Source: Yamagishiella unicocca
Taxonomy: Eukaryota > Chlorophyta > Chlorophyceae > Chlamydomonadales > Volvocaceae
Assembly (NCBI GenBank): GCA_003116995.1
Contig: BDSL01000007.1
Span: 62,001-126,000 of the forward strand
Direction: 5' to 3'
DNA length: 64,000 nt
Position numbers and translations under genes: made by a program
Shown: positions 10,901 through 23,000 of the stretch, piece after piece
Layout of the letters: each line of letters opens with the position of its first letter
Position numbering within the stretch: position 1 is the first letter of the stretch
The notes under the pieces: model-generated
The model's input: the letters and a program-made list of their open reading frames with translations, nothing else
What the model was told of the DNA's origin: nothing
The model's database searches: none

Positions 10901-13900
10901 CAGCGCACAAACATGGATGCAAAAGGTGACAGCTTGACAGGAGGAGATCTTGGCGGGCGAAGAAAGGTCTCGAGATTCCGGGCGCCAACATGACTCGTCA
11001 CTAACCGCTTTCGGGGCTTGCACATGCGTTCCGGTATGCTTTCTAGGCGCGAACGTCACAGCCCCGCGACTGTGTCCATGGGTCGTGCTCGCCGCAACCA
11101 AGCATCCTGCCCAGCTCAGCCCAACATACAGTAGCTCCCAGCCCAGGGGCGACGCGACCCACAGTGTGATTCCGGAAAACCACATCCGAGCGGTTATGGG
11201 TGGCCCGATCTCGGAGTCCATAACCTCTTGTCAAGGACTGTCCTCGCGTAGCAGCGTAACCCCACGTGGATGGTACCGATCGCTGCCTTTGTGTGCGCTA
11301 ATGGATAAATATGCCGCTTGCAGGCGAGGTTCTGAACGAAGGACCCTTGGCGCAAATTACTTACCCGCCTTCCTCGCGCCAAAGGAAGTCGAGTCCACGC
11401 GCGCGTCAAAGTGCCTGACTAATAAAGAAGTTGTGCCCGCAGTGCCGCCGCGGGGCACGTCTGGGCATGACACAATGGCAGCCCCCGGGACGCCGGAAAG
11501 CCCAGTATCCTTAGTCATAACTTTCCAAAATGTCCAGACCCACCGTTTCGCGCGAGATGCGACCTGTACTGCACTTTCCATAATCGTTTATACGTAATTT
11601 CGTTCGCGCCTTCCGGCGCATTCCTTTTTAGTCGTCGCCGTCGTTTTCCTGACTTTCCGTAGTTTCCGAGCATATATTCGCCCCTCCGTCATTGATCATT
11701 ATGTTGTAACGGAAATCAAATAATATAACCACGAGGCGCTAAAGGATATTACGTACACGCACAAACATACAAGTGCGTTTTCGAGTTGACTTGCGTACAT
11801 GCGGGTGCAAACGCCCTCACCGGTATCTCTGGCGGAGCGCCTCGGCGTCCTCGCCTCCGCGGGATCCCGCGCCGCCTCCGCCTGCGCGCCGCACGCCGTC
11901 TACTCCCCCGGGCCCCGCCTCCGCCGCCTCCTCCTCCTCGTCCTCCTCCTCCTCGCTGCCGAGGTAGGCGGCGAAGTCCGCCTCCAGCACGTCGTCATCC
12001 GTCTTGAGTCGCCGGCCCTGAGCAGCAGAACAGTAATAATGAGACCCTCTTTCGTGATGTATCCGACCCCCCTAGAAAGGGGGTGATTCTGTATTGATCT
12101 GAGCACAGCCCAGATCGCCTCCGGAGGTGGCTGAAAGAAACAGCCTGGCGCCCGTACTTCCCTACCGTCGCCGGTCTCTCTCTCCCCCTGTTGCATTACG
12201 GTAACAACTCCTCGAAACCTTACTAAGCTGCGGCTGCAGCAACACAAGCTGTCACTCTGCCCGCTTTCCATTTGTGCGTTGCTAGATGGACGCTAGTTAC
12301 CCCGGGTAGGCAGACGGCCTGTCTCTTGCGGTTCCCCCGCTTCTGCGCCCTCAGCCCCCACCTGCAGCTTGCGCTTGCGCTCGGGGTCCTCGGCGTCCCA
12401 GGAGAGTTTGGGGTCGGTGTGCTGCAGCGAGATGTTGAACTGCGCGGGAGGCTCGTATCCGGGCGGCACCTCGGTGGCGCTGTCCCGGATCTATGGCGAG
12501 GTGGGTGAGGAAGGGAGGAAGCCCGTCGTCAAGAGACAGAGAGCCGTGAAAGAAGGCGAGCGTTTCCTTGCTACGCAACCTCACTCCAGCCCCACCAACC
12601 CCGGTGCACAGGCAGCGCGTTTGGCTGCTGCACCCGAACCCTCAATGCCACGACCACGCACGACCACGCACGACCACCACCCACCAGCTCCCCGCCCCGC
12701 CCCAGTTCTCCAGCATGCATCTCAAAACGCCTGTTCAAACGTTTTTCTCGGGCATCCACGGGTCTTCCTCGAGCCCCCAACCCCACCTGGCGCCCCTCGA
12801 AGCTCTGGTCGTCCGGCACGAAGCGCATGTCAAACTTGCACGCCGAGCGCTCGAACTCCATGCCGTCGCACTCGTTGTACAGCTGCAGCGCGGCGGCGAT
12901 GCAGTCGCACTCCACGACGGCGTAGTAGTACCTGGGGCAGCCGCACGAAAGCGTACGGCAGAGACGTCATCACGCAGGACACCGTACGACAAAAGTACGG
13001 AAACATGACGTGGAGCTCCGGTGCGGCGGGTGTCCGGCGTGAAGGGTACGAGGGGCCCGGAAGTGGGTGCTCTGCTCTGCGTGCGAGACTGAGGCCTACG
13101 GGGGGAATCCTCGGCGGGTATTTGGTCGTACTGGTCGTCCTCCCACCTCAGCCGGGACTTCTCGTATGCTGCCAGCCGCTTCTTGTCAACCTCTGCGCCG
13201 CTGTCGTCGTCGGCTGCTCCCTTGCGCTGCCGCTGCTGAACGCCCTTGCCGCCCGCCTTCATCGTCGCCGCCATCGCCGCCGGCGCCGGTGCCGCGCCCG
13301 GCTTGGAGGGCTTGAGGATCAGCTGCAAGGCGGGGGTAAAAGATAATCGGCAACTCCACGGCAAGGCGGGGGGATGCGAAGAAGGGGCGGGCAGGACCCG
13401 TGACTGGGTGCGCTTCGTACCTGCAAGTGCCACAGGAGCGCGGACGAACGGAGGGGACCAGGAAACACGCCCATACGTAGCTCCCAAGCACCGCAAGTCC
13501 GTAACAAACCTTACAGAACCTCCCTCCAATATCCAACCCAGCTGCGCCGACGGCGCCATACCTGCAACCAACGGCATCGCCCACCGCACCAGCGCCCCCC
13601 ACATGGCACATGCCGCCTAGGATCCTCCATCCGCCGCCCCCTACACCTCCTCCCCTCCCTCCTACCTCGCGTCCACCTGCTGTCCCAAGCGGCATCCTCC
13701 CGCCCACCCTCCCCCCTCCCTGCCCCCAAGTTTCCTTCCCTCCCTGGCTTCGCTCTCGCTGTGTCAGTCCGCAGGTTTCTATTAACCCTCCCTGGCCCCA
13801 AGCCTCCTTCCCTTCCCGGTTTCTCTCCCTGTGTGTCGGTCCGCAGGCTTCCTATGAACCCTCCCTGGCCCCAAGCCTCCTTCCCTTCCCGGTATCTCTC

Positions 13901-16586
13901 CCTGTGTGTCGGTTCGCAGGTTTCCTATGAACCCTCCCTGGCCCCAAGCCTCCTTCCCTTCCCGGTTTCTCTCCCTGTGTGTCGGTCCGCAGGTTTCCTA
14001 TGAACCCTCCCTGGCCCCAAGCCTCCTTCCCTTCCCGGTTTCTCTCCCTGTGTGTCGGTCCGCGCGTTTCCTATGAACCCTCCCTGGCCCCACCTTGGGC
14101 CCCATCGCCGCCTCGTCCGCCATCCGCTGCAGCCCGTAGTCCGAGGGGTACACCGTCACCCTCTCCAGGTTGGAGCCGCGGGGCAGGAAGGAGCGAAGCA
14201 CCACCAGGATGTCCACGGCGCGCACGTGGTCCCAGTCCAGGTCGACAAGCGCCAGCCTGGTGACCCGTGCGTCAGGGGGAAGGGCAGGCCGGGGAGGGAG
14301 GGGGACGGATCGGGAGGGGAGGGGTGATGGGAGCGGAGCATTAGTAAATGGCGGGGATATCGGGGGAGCTCTGGGCGGCGGGTGTTGTGTTTTGGGCAGG
14401 CCTAGGGTTGGCTCATGGGCCGAGACCCGAGGGTGAGGTGGGGGAGGGGAACAGCAATGTACGCGAGGGGGCGCGGGGAGGGGGGGGCGGGCAGGGGGGG
14501 GCCGTGTGGGTTTCGCACCTGCGCGTCTCATCCTGCAGCGGGATGGGCTCCTCGGGATTGAGCGCGAGCGCCCCCGCCCCCCACTCCTCGGGGTCCAGCT
14601 GCTCCTCCGATTCGTACTCCTCGTCCGACAGGGCCTCGTCAGCACTGTCGTACTCGCCTTCGTCACCCTCGCCGTCGGCCTCGTCGTCGCTGCTATCCGA
14701 GACTGCGCGGGTGGAAGGGTGATGGTTAGTGAGGATGACGGCGTACGGCGCCAATGATGCGTGGGCGTACGACGCAGTGAGCCTGATCGGGCAGCGCGCA
14801 ACGTCGCCCCTCGCCGTACCCTTCCTCCAACCAACCCCAACCGCCGCCAACCGCCACTCACCCAGCACGCCGCGAGCTCGCGCCCAGCGCTCCTGCGCCT
14901 TTGCCTCCTCGTCGCCCTCGGCCTCGTCCCCTTCCTCTCCTTCGCCGTCCTCAGACCCCCTCGTGCCTTCCGCATCAGAGCCCCCTTCCTCCTCCTCCTC
15001 CTCCTCCTCCTCCTCGTCATCCGAAGAGGGCATCCGCCGCGCCGCCGTCGCGGCCCTGGCCCCGCCCTCAGTCTTGCCCTTGCCCCTCACCCCCGCGCCC
15101 GTAGAGACACCGGCAGCAGCAACAGCTGCGGCAGTAGCAGCTTCCGTCGCTCCGCCCCGCTGCCGCTTGGAACCGCGCTCCAGAACCACCGCCGCCGCCG
15201 CTGCCTCCTGCTGCTTCTGCTTCGCCTGCGGCTGCTTCTGCTTCTGTTGCTTCTGCTGCTTCGACAGCGCCGCCTGGTCGGCGGCGCGGTCGGCGTCGTC
15301 TCCGCCCTCCACCGCCGCCGGCTTGGGCACCGGCTTCTCCCTGTTCCCCTTCGCCTTGGCCGCCTTCTTCTGCTCCTTGGTCGCTGCGGCTGTCTGCCCT
15401 GCATCGGGCCCCTCCTGCTGCTGCTGCTGCGGGTGAGCGGCTCCGTCCTCCTCAGCCCCAGCCTCAACGTCAGCCTCAGCGGCGGCTCCGTCGCCCTCCT
15501 GGCGCCACTCATCCTCATCCCGAAGGCGGTAGTAGCGGCGCAGGTCCTCGTTGCGGCTGCGGTCCTCGATCTGGGGTTCGGCGCCCCATCAGAAACACAA
15601 TGGAGAAGTGAAGAGCATGAACTCGAGTGAGAAAACCCTAGTGAGAACAGCTCAGCTGCCGTACCGAACACGGGCGGTGTGTCGTCATAGGAGGCTGTGG
15701 TGGCTGATGGGGTGGTTGCCTGGGTTGGGCCCAGTGGTAGGCAGCTGGCGAGGTGACCCACGGGTCAGTGGGAGGCGCGACGGAGGGCGGATTCCCAACC
15801 CGCTAGGGACCCCCGGGCACCAGCTGCCCTCAGGCACGCCCCCAGAACCGCCAGAACCGCCAGAACCTTCATTCATAACTTTATACGCTAGCCCCGCCCG
15901 ATCCCAGCCTCGCCCGGCCCCGCCACCCCACCCTCCACCCCACCCCCTGCCTACCTTACGACCACGCTTGTCTACGGCCGAGCGGGTCTGGAACTCCGGG
16001 TCCTCAAACATGCCTGCAGCGCATTGGAAGGAGGAGGGGGCCGAGGAGGGGTGGATGGCAAGGGAGCCGGGCGGTTGGCGGTGCTGGTGGCTTGGCTGCC
16101 GCAGCGGTGGCGGTGGTGGCAGCAGGGAATGCACGCCCTGATGGGGTGGCGGGGAGCTGAGGTGCTGTGTGGGAGGTTGTGAGGCAGCTGGCGGCGCGGT
16201 CGTACTGGCGGCGATGACGGCAAGACGCGTGCATTGGAGGGGCGATATGGATCCTGAGGCGTGGCTGAGTGGAATCGGGGTCATGGGTACTTTAGCTGCC
16301 AGACGGCGTGGGGAACGGTTTTGGTGAGGCGGCGGCGTCACTCTGCGTCTTCTCTTCTTCCCCTCCCCCACGACAGCACGAGGGCGCGGAGGCGGGTGCC
16401 GGGTCACCGATAGCCTTCGTAACCCCGACGGCGTCGCGACCCCCCTCACGCACCTGCGAAGCGCTTGTCCACCACAATTTTATTCTTCTGCTTCGGAAAG
16501 CGCTGGAATCGCGGGTCGTTGTGCATAGCGGCGAAGCGGGGGTCCGCCGCCGTCCGCCCCCCGCCCTTGCCATCTGGCTTTCCCAT
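7992..16586 (-). CDS. ESF1: ESF1-like pre-rRNA processing factor
   Basis: Nucleolar protein needed for early 18S rRNA processing. Exons (minus): 16586-16454, 16013-15955, 15570-14862, 14702-14519, 14256-14094, 13322-13147, 12931-12787, 12490-12362, 12017-11821, 10680-10344, 10169-10087, 9800-9575, 9332-9171, 8893-8753, 8545-8354, 8258-7992; 3303 nt, 1100 aa, all phases closing. The N-terminus has the paired DPRF motifs and [19 protein letters not shown] typical of ESF1. A long charged, low-complexity exon follows (about residues 65-300). The RRM-like core is at about 362-523 ([52 protein letters not shown]). Acidic and lysine-rich linkers follow. The C-terminus carries the NUC153-type motif ([22 protein letters not shown], about 949-1012) and a coiled basic tail. 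It is longer than human ESF1 because of the Ala/Glu/Lys-rich insertions. The start ATG is the first in frame and is followed directly by conserved sequence. Confidence 0.93.
10681..11820 (-). other. long intron 9 of ESF1
   Basis: An intron of about 1.1 kb between the exon ending in the YR of a conserved KYR-type motif and the exon starting with a Gly run. It is less GC-rich than the flanking exons. I see no gene, repeat array or RNA in it. The ORFs at 10950-11597 have no recognisable motifs. Confidence 0.6.
13760..14093. repeat. 73-bp minisatellite in ESF1 intron 5
   Basis: Five tandem units with an exact 73-bp period. The marker TAT before GAACCCTCCCTGG falls at 13780 (variant), 13853, 13926, 13999 and 14072. 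Units differ by a few substitutions, and the first and last are more diverged. The array ends at the ESF1 exon 5 donor (14094), so it forms the 5' part of the intron. Confidence 0.92.
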
Positions 16587-17014
16587 GAATATCAATTTAG
16601 GGTATAGCTAACACGCTCAGGATGATTTTAAGAGTGCAAGGTGCGGTATATATACACCATAGGCAAAAGCAACTGTATTGAGTGTCGGATGGTCGTTGTT
16701 TCTGCGCCGCCGCAAGGTTTAGACCCCTCGCCACGAGGTATATAAGTTTCAGGAAAGAATCTATTGAATACAAAATTGTTTCGAGGGAATTTGGAGTGGT
16801 GGTCTCATGCAATTTTCCCCATGCAAGGCCCACCGTCAAGATCCATTCCGAACTAAGAGCACCCCTACTGCGATTGCTACTCTCTTTCACAAGGGCGAGT
16901 GGGTTGTTAGGGTGCCCAAGTCGCGCTAGCGCGCATCTGCTTTCATCTTACTAGTGACGTCTGTGCCGCCGCCCGTGTCAGCGACGTGAAACTCTCAAGC
17001 CCTGCGACGCAGCC
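16587..17014. promoter_or_regulatory. divergent ESF1 / TIC110 promoter region
   Basis: The 428 bp between the start codons of two divergently transcribed conserved genes. TATATATA lies at 16647-16654, about 60 bp upstream of the ESF1 ATG. TATATAAG lies at 16739-16746 on the plus strand, about 270 bp upstream of the TIC110 ATG. Either could act as a TATA box. Transcription start sites cannot be fixed from the sequence. Confidence 0.55.
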
Positions 17015-20000
17015 ATGCAGACCACTAGGGCCTCGATGGCCCTCAGTCAGCCTGTTCGGCTTGTTCCCGGCGTGCCGGTACGCCTGCCGATGGGCTGCCT
17101 GCGGACCCGGACGACCCTTCGTCCCTTGAACGCGGCTGCCCCCGTGGAGCAAGCTCCGTTTGAGGTAAGCCGCGCAGCCGCACACGCCATCCAAAGCCTA
17201 TTTCTTGTGAATTATAAAGCCAATTGCTCGCGACCGTCGAAATCGGAGTCTGAAAGGCGCTTGGGGCAGTTAGGTCGGCCAATTGTGGCTGCGGACATGG
17301 ATATAGTAACTGGGCCGAGCCACCGACTGCAACTATGACGCCCTCTTCCTCATACCTTTGGGATTTCAGGGAACGTTTACGTTCGAGGCAGAGGAGCCTA
17401 TCACGAAGGCGTTTCCCTACCCGTTGCCTAAGGACTCGGGTCAACAGTTCTTGTCCAGCATCCCGCTCCTTCTGTTGTACCCTGGATTCTTGGCTGCTAT
17501 TGGAGCAGCTGGATTTGGAGGCTCGCTTCTGGGACGCGCCGCGCCAGGTGAGGCGGGGACAATGATGCCTCGGCCGCCGGACACGGCGCCGCGGCTGGGC
17601 AGCCCAGAACCAGCGACGAGAAGCATTCCACAATCCATAACATGCTAAGATCTAGGATAATATTTGGGCAGCGCGTACTGGTGCTTGTGGGCATCCCTTA
17701 CCGTTCCCCTCCCCCACCCTTTCGTGCGCTGGGGGTAGCTTCACATGGAGGGGATTTTACGGGGTTCTTCTGCATCGGCATCTGCACGCGTCGGGGGCCC
17801 ACTTCGCCTGTTGGAATTCCTGGAGGTCCGGTGTACACCCAGGTCCTGGCACCTCGGCCCTGAGCATGCCGTTGGAGCGCCGTTGCGCACCGGATGCAAG
17901 CTGCCCCTGAACCCCTGCGCAACGACCCATTGAACAGCAGAGCCGCACCCATCGCCGGTCCCGCCCCTCACCTTGCCTCCCACGCCAGCCCGCCCTCGCC
18001 CTCGCGCATGCCCTGAGGCACTGACTTGTCAAGTTCCCACCCCCGCACCCGTGCACCTACCTACACACCGACGCACCTACTCGTCTTCTGCTTCTGTAGC
18101 CCCATCCGGCACCCCATCCCGGCGCCCAGCTCCCTCCCCAACCCGCCAGCCCTGCAACCCGGCCAGGCACCCACAAACCACAAACAACACCCAACCCGCC
18201 GATCCGCACTCCGCCGCAGTCGACCCGGCCACCAAGGACATAGCCTCCTACGGCACCGCCGCCGTGGCCGCCGCCGCCGCCGCGTACGGCTGCGTGCTGG
18301 CGAAGCGCAAGCGCGATTCCGCCGCAGTTGTTGACCTGTACAACACCCTGGTCGACCTGCCGGAGGTCACCGACCTCACGCCCCAGGCCGTTGCGGTGGG
18401 TGCGGGAGGGAGGGGAGGGGATGGGCGTGGTGGGAAAGGGAGCTGAGGGAAGGGAAGGGGCGTGGTGGCGCGGACGGTTCTGGGGTCTGCCCGGGTCTGT
18501 AGGAGGAGAGGAGAGCCACTGGAGGATAGTGGGGGTCACGAGGGGGTCGCGAGGGCACGGCCGCGAGGGCGAAGGCGAGGAATTGTGAGGGGCAAGGTGT
18601 GCGTGCGTTAGTTGGCGGTTGGCAGTTAGCAGGTGGGAATCATCTTGTTTCTGGAGTTGTTGGCAGCGCGCTGATATGGAGGTTCTTACTTTCGGGCGGC
18701 TGGGTTGTGCGTACTGTCGAGGCCGCATCGGAGGTGGTGGTAGTCTCAGCCGCAACCGTAGGCAGCCAAGGCGGGAGGCAGGGGGGCCTTGTAGGGCAGC
18801 AGTCTGGCTGGAATCAGCCGCAGTGGTACCGTAGCTTTCGCCTCTACAGCCGGGGTTCATCGGCGCGGAGGGGGGCGTAAGGAGGCACGGCAGCACCCAC
18901 GCAGGCAGCACTGCCGGCGCCGCAACAGCATCAGCGGATAGGACGTTGGGGGCGTTGGGGGCCATGCAGTTAATCGGGGACCGGCCCCATGCTATCAAGC
19001 TACGTACGAGGCGGGGCCCGTGCATCTGCTCCTTCCCCCTCCGGGCGGTGTGGTGCCTGGCCTCTTCCTCGTCACCGTGCTCGCGTGTGTGAAGCGGAGG
19101 CTAGGCGGCGACCCGGGCGTACGACCGCGGACAGCCTGCTGGGGTGGGCGGAGGGAGAGAAAGCGGGTGGTTCCGGAGCCGAGGGCGGCAGTGGCTCGGA
19201 TAGTCTGCGGCTGGCCATGCCCGACGGCATGCGGGAAGCGCGCGGGGTGCTGTCAGTCGGCAATGCGATTGTGTCACAGCAGATGGGTTTTGAAAGCTGT
19301 GTGGTCTTCCACGCAGCGGTTTCGCTCTGTTGGAATGATGTACGGCCGCGGCGGCATGGGTGCGTGATCGTTGCAACTGGGCTGTGGCTGAATACGGGGC
19401 GAGAGGCGGAGCGAGCGGCGGGATGCAGACGTAGGTACGGCGGCGGCTTCGGCTTGACAGTGCGAGGGCAGCGGTGGGCCATGGTGGGGGCAGTGGGGGG
19501 GGCTAATGCTGGCAGCGGTGACGGTGGCTGCGGCAGTGTCGGAGGTGGTGGTGCGGGACTGGGAGTCATGCGGGCTAGGGATTGAGCACAACCTCCTTCG
19601 GGGCGGACTCCGGCGAGGACTGCTTGCGCGGTGGAGGCGGCGGCACTGGATGCGTCGGCGTCAGCGTCAGCGGCTGGGCGTGAGCTGCTCAGCAGCGAAA
19701 CAGCCACCAGCAGCTGCAGCTGCGGAGGATCTGGAGTTGCCGTCGTTGCGGCATCTCGAGCTCCGAGTGCCTAGCAGGAGCCTCCGTCGCAGGCGGCGTG
19801 AGGCGGGCGTGCAGTGGAGCCAGGCGCAACAGCAGCAGCGGTAGCGGCAACGTCGCAACTCGGGTGGCTGCGACCGGCTCATCGCCATAAGGCGCATGAC
19901 ATGAGGCGCATGAAATGAGGGGCGCATGACATGAGGAGCCCCGCGGCGGTGGCTTCGTCAGGCAGCAGCCGACTGGTGGAGGCGCGGCGGTGAAAAGATC

Positions 20001-23000
20001 TCTGGAAAGGGGGTGGCACCTGCCTCCCACCTGCTCGCCTGGGTCGCAGTAGCGGCTGTTACAAGAAGCAGCAGAAGCCACAGCTGCAGCGGCAGCAGCT
20101 GCAGCGGCGGCAGCTGCAGCTGCTGCCGCCCTGGTCGCCAGCTCACAGCCGTCGGCACAGCCGTCGCGCGTGGCACAGGTGTCCGGCCACAGCAGCGGCG
20201 AGCAGATACGTGTCGTCGCGAGCAGCAGCGGAAGCAGGAGGGTGTCGTAGCGGAGGAGGGAGTCGGTTGCGGTTGGGGGCTTTTTGCTCTGCGCCAGCCT
20301 TCTGGCGTTGCGAGCGCCGCCAACTAAAGGGATGCGGGTGGCATGGGGTGCAGATGCGGGTGGTATGGGGTGCAGATGCGGGTGGTATGGGTGCAGATGC
20401 GGGTGGTATGGGTGCAGATGCGGGTGGTATGGGGTGCAGATGCGGGTGGTATGGGGTGCAGATGCGGGTGGTATGGGGTGCGGGTGTATGGATTGAGGGA
20501 AAGAGGCGACGGCCTGTCGGTTGCGGCGGTGGCTGTGGTGGCGGCGTCGGATTTACCATCGGTCGCGGTTGCAGTGTATGGGTCAACGGGAAATGGGTCA
20601 AAAGGGAAATGGGTCAAAGTGAAATGGGTCAAAGTGAAATGGGTCAACGGGAAATGGGTCAACGGGAAATGGGTCAACGGGGAATGGGTCAACGGGAAAT
20701 GGGTCAACGGGGGGTGGAGTGATGGCAACGTTACTTTGGACGGACGGGAGCGACCGGCGGTGGTGGTGGGGGCGTGGCGGGACGGCTTGAAAGCAACACT
20801 CGCAGTAGCAATGGCAGGGAGCAGCGCTCGGCAGGGAGCAGCGCTCGGCAACGAGCAGCGGACGTGGGGCGCGGGGCGGGGGGGTCTCCTTCGGCCTGCG
20901 GTCCTAGCAGGCCCCCCTGCGGTCCTAGCAGGGCCCTATGAAGCCGGTCGGCCCCCAGCGCGCAATCATTGTGTCCCATCAATCTCTGCCCCGGCAAGGA
21001 CGTCTTTGGCGCTTACCAATGGCGACAAGCAGCAGTAGCCGTAGCAGCAGTAACTAGCAGAGGGGGCGGGTTGCTTGGCCGCTGGGTGATGGAGGACGCC
21101 TGGTGGGCTGACATGGCGTGCGGCCTCGCTACCTCTCCCCCTCCGAGGTGTATGTATGTATTCGCACCACCATGTTTTCGAGCGGTCTGTGTGGTTGATG
21201 CCAGCCATGGCATCTCACCACCTCACCATACGTCATGGAGTAGTTGCCCGGGAGGATATCCTCGATTGCCACTCCGCCGTCCAGTCCACCTTGGCTCTTA
21301 ACCCTACCCTCCTGCCGGTCGTGTTGGTTCCTCTCCACAGGACGTCGGCTCCAAGTACGGCATCAACTTCCAAAAGGACGAGCTTGACGGTCTGAAGCGC
21401 ATCTACGGCCAGCTGCTGGAGAGCGTCATCCCCGTGGGCGACGTGCAGCTCAAGGTGCGGCCGCGTCCGGGGCCATACATGTGTTTACGTGTGCCGTCAG
21501 ATGCGCCCAGAACGCAAAGCGATTAGGTTGAACGGCGTGTGCATGTACGATGTACGACGTACGATGTACGACGCCCTCGCGCTGGCGGGCCTTCGACTGG
21601 AAGCCGTTGCCGCCGTCGCCGCCCTCCTGGACGCCGCCCTCTCCGGAGCGACATGCGTGATCCTCCCCTCCTTGCGTACTGTCTTCATACGCACCATCAA
21701 GCCTCCCCCGTTCCTCTCGTCGACCACCGGCTATCCGCAAACTCCCACGTCTCCGCTACCCCCGCGGGAGCGCCTCTGCTCCGTCTACTTGCCGCTCCCC
21801 TCCTCTGGACCACCACCTTCATCGCGCTTGGTTTGTCGGCCGTGGACCCGCGGATTCCCTTATTAACCCCCCTGGACCACCACCTCCATCGCCCGTGGTT
21901 TGTCGGCCGTGGACTCGCGGATTATCTTATACCCCCGTCCACCTCCACCCCGACAGGGCGATGAGGCTGTCAAGGTGGCGGCCTTCAAGGATCTTCTGGG
22001 CCTGGCTGACGAGGACGCGGCGCCCGTACACATTGAAGTGGGCCGCCGCTTCATGCGCGAGGGCTTCGAGACCAAGGACCGCCATGCGGTGTTCGAGAAG
22101 CGCAAGGTGGTGCGGGGGCGGGGGAGGGTTTGGGGGGACCGTGGGGGGCAGAGAGAAGGCGGCATAGGGCCCATGAACGACACCGGGGCCACGAAGCGAG
22201 TATGAACACATGGGGAGAGGCGGTATCGGTTGTCGTTGACACCCGCTCTCGACGGTGCTTGGGAGACTCGCAACCGCAGCTCGCCTCCCCTCGTCACTCC
22301 ACTCCTCGCCCCCTCCCCTCGCACGCGCCAAGTGTCCTGTCCTTTTCGCGCCAGCGGTCTTTATGCCCCCCCCCCCACTCACCCGCTTTCTGCCCCCCTG
22401 TCTCACGCAGGCCTTCCAGCGCCTCATCTACGTGTCTCAGGTGGTGTTCGGCGACCAGAAGTCCGCCTTCCTGCTACCCTGGCGGCGCACGTTCAACCTC
22501 AACGACGCGCAGATCTTCGTGGCTCGCCGCGACAACGCCCGCGCCATCTTCCGCCAGTACCTGGAGTCACGGGGCGGCACCCTGCCAGCGGACAGGTGCG
22601 AGGCCGCTAGGCGGCAGCAGGGGAGGGGCCGGCCGGGCGGACTGGGTTTGGTGGGCTGGCGTAGCGTCGATACGGGCGCGCGGGTGGGCTGGAGAGGGGG
22701 TGGGGTAGCGTTGGAACGGGGATTGGAGGGGAAGGGCGAGGAAGGGGTCGCCAGTTCGAAACCCTCTGCTGTCGCTCCCAGCAGGTTGTTCACATCAGAG
22801 TTGCACCGGCGCCGGTCCGGCTTCCCATTGGACACGCGTGGGCATACTTGATTCCGGGTCAGGGGTTATTTAGTTAGTTAGTTAGTGGCCACCATACGAC
22901 GGTACGGGACTCGCACGCAAGAAGCACCCGCCTGCACGTTACCGGGATGATGACGACCCGCTGGTCGTTTGTTTCACACTACGCGGACCGCCGTCCCGTC

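Larger units (their letters stand above)
18396..21340 (+). other. 2.9-kb intron 3 of TIC110
   Basis: By far the longest intron of the gene, GT donor at 18396 and acceptor ending at 21340, phase 0. It contains two minisatellites (annotated separately), CAGCAG/GCTGCAG-rich low complexity at about 20060-20130, and short duplications near 20820-20940. I recognise no internal gene. The many ORFs inside are low-complexity shadows. Confidence 0.8.

Noticed and set aside
14729..15630. Long plus-strand ORFs (up to 289 aa) rich in Ser, Pro, Leu and Arg
   Set aside because: They are antisense shadows of the low-complexity acidic/lysine exon of ESF1, whose minus-strand reading is conserved and spliced in phase.
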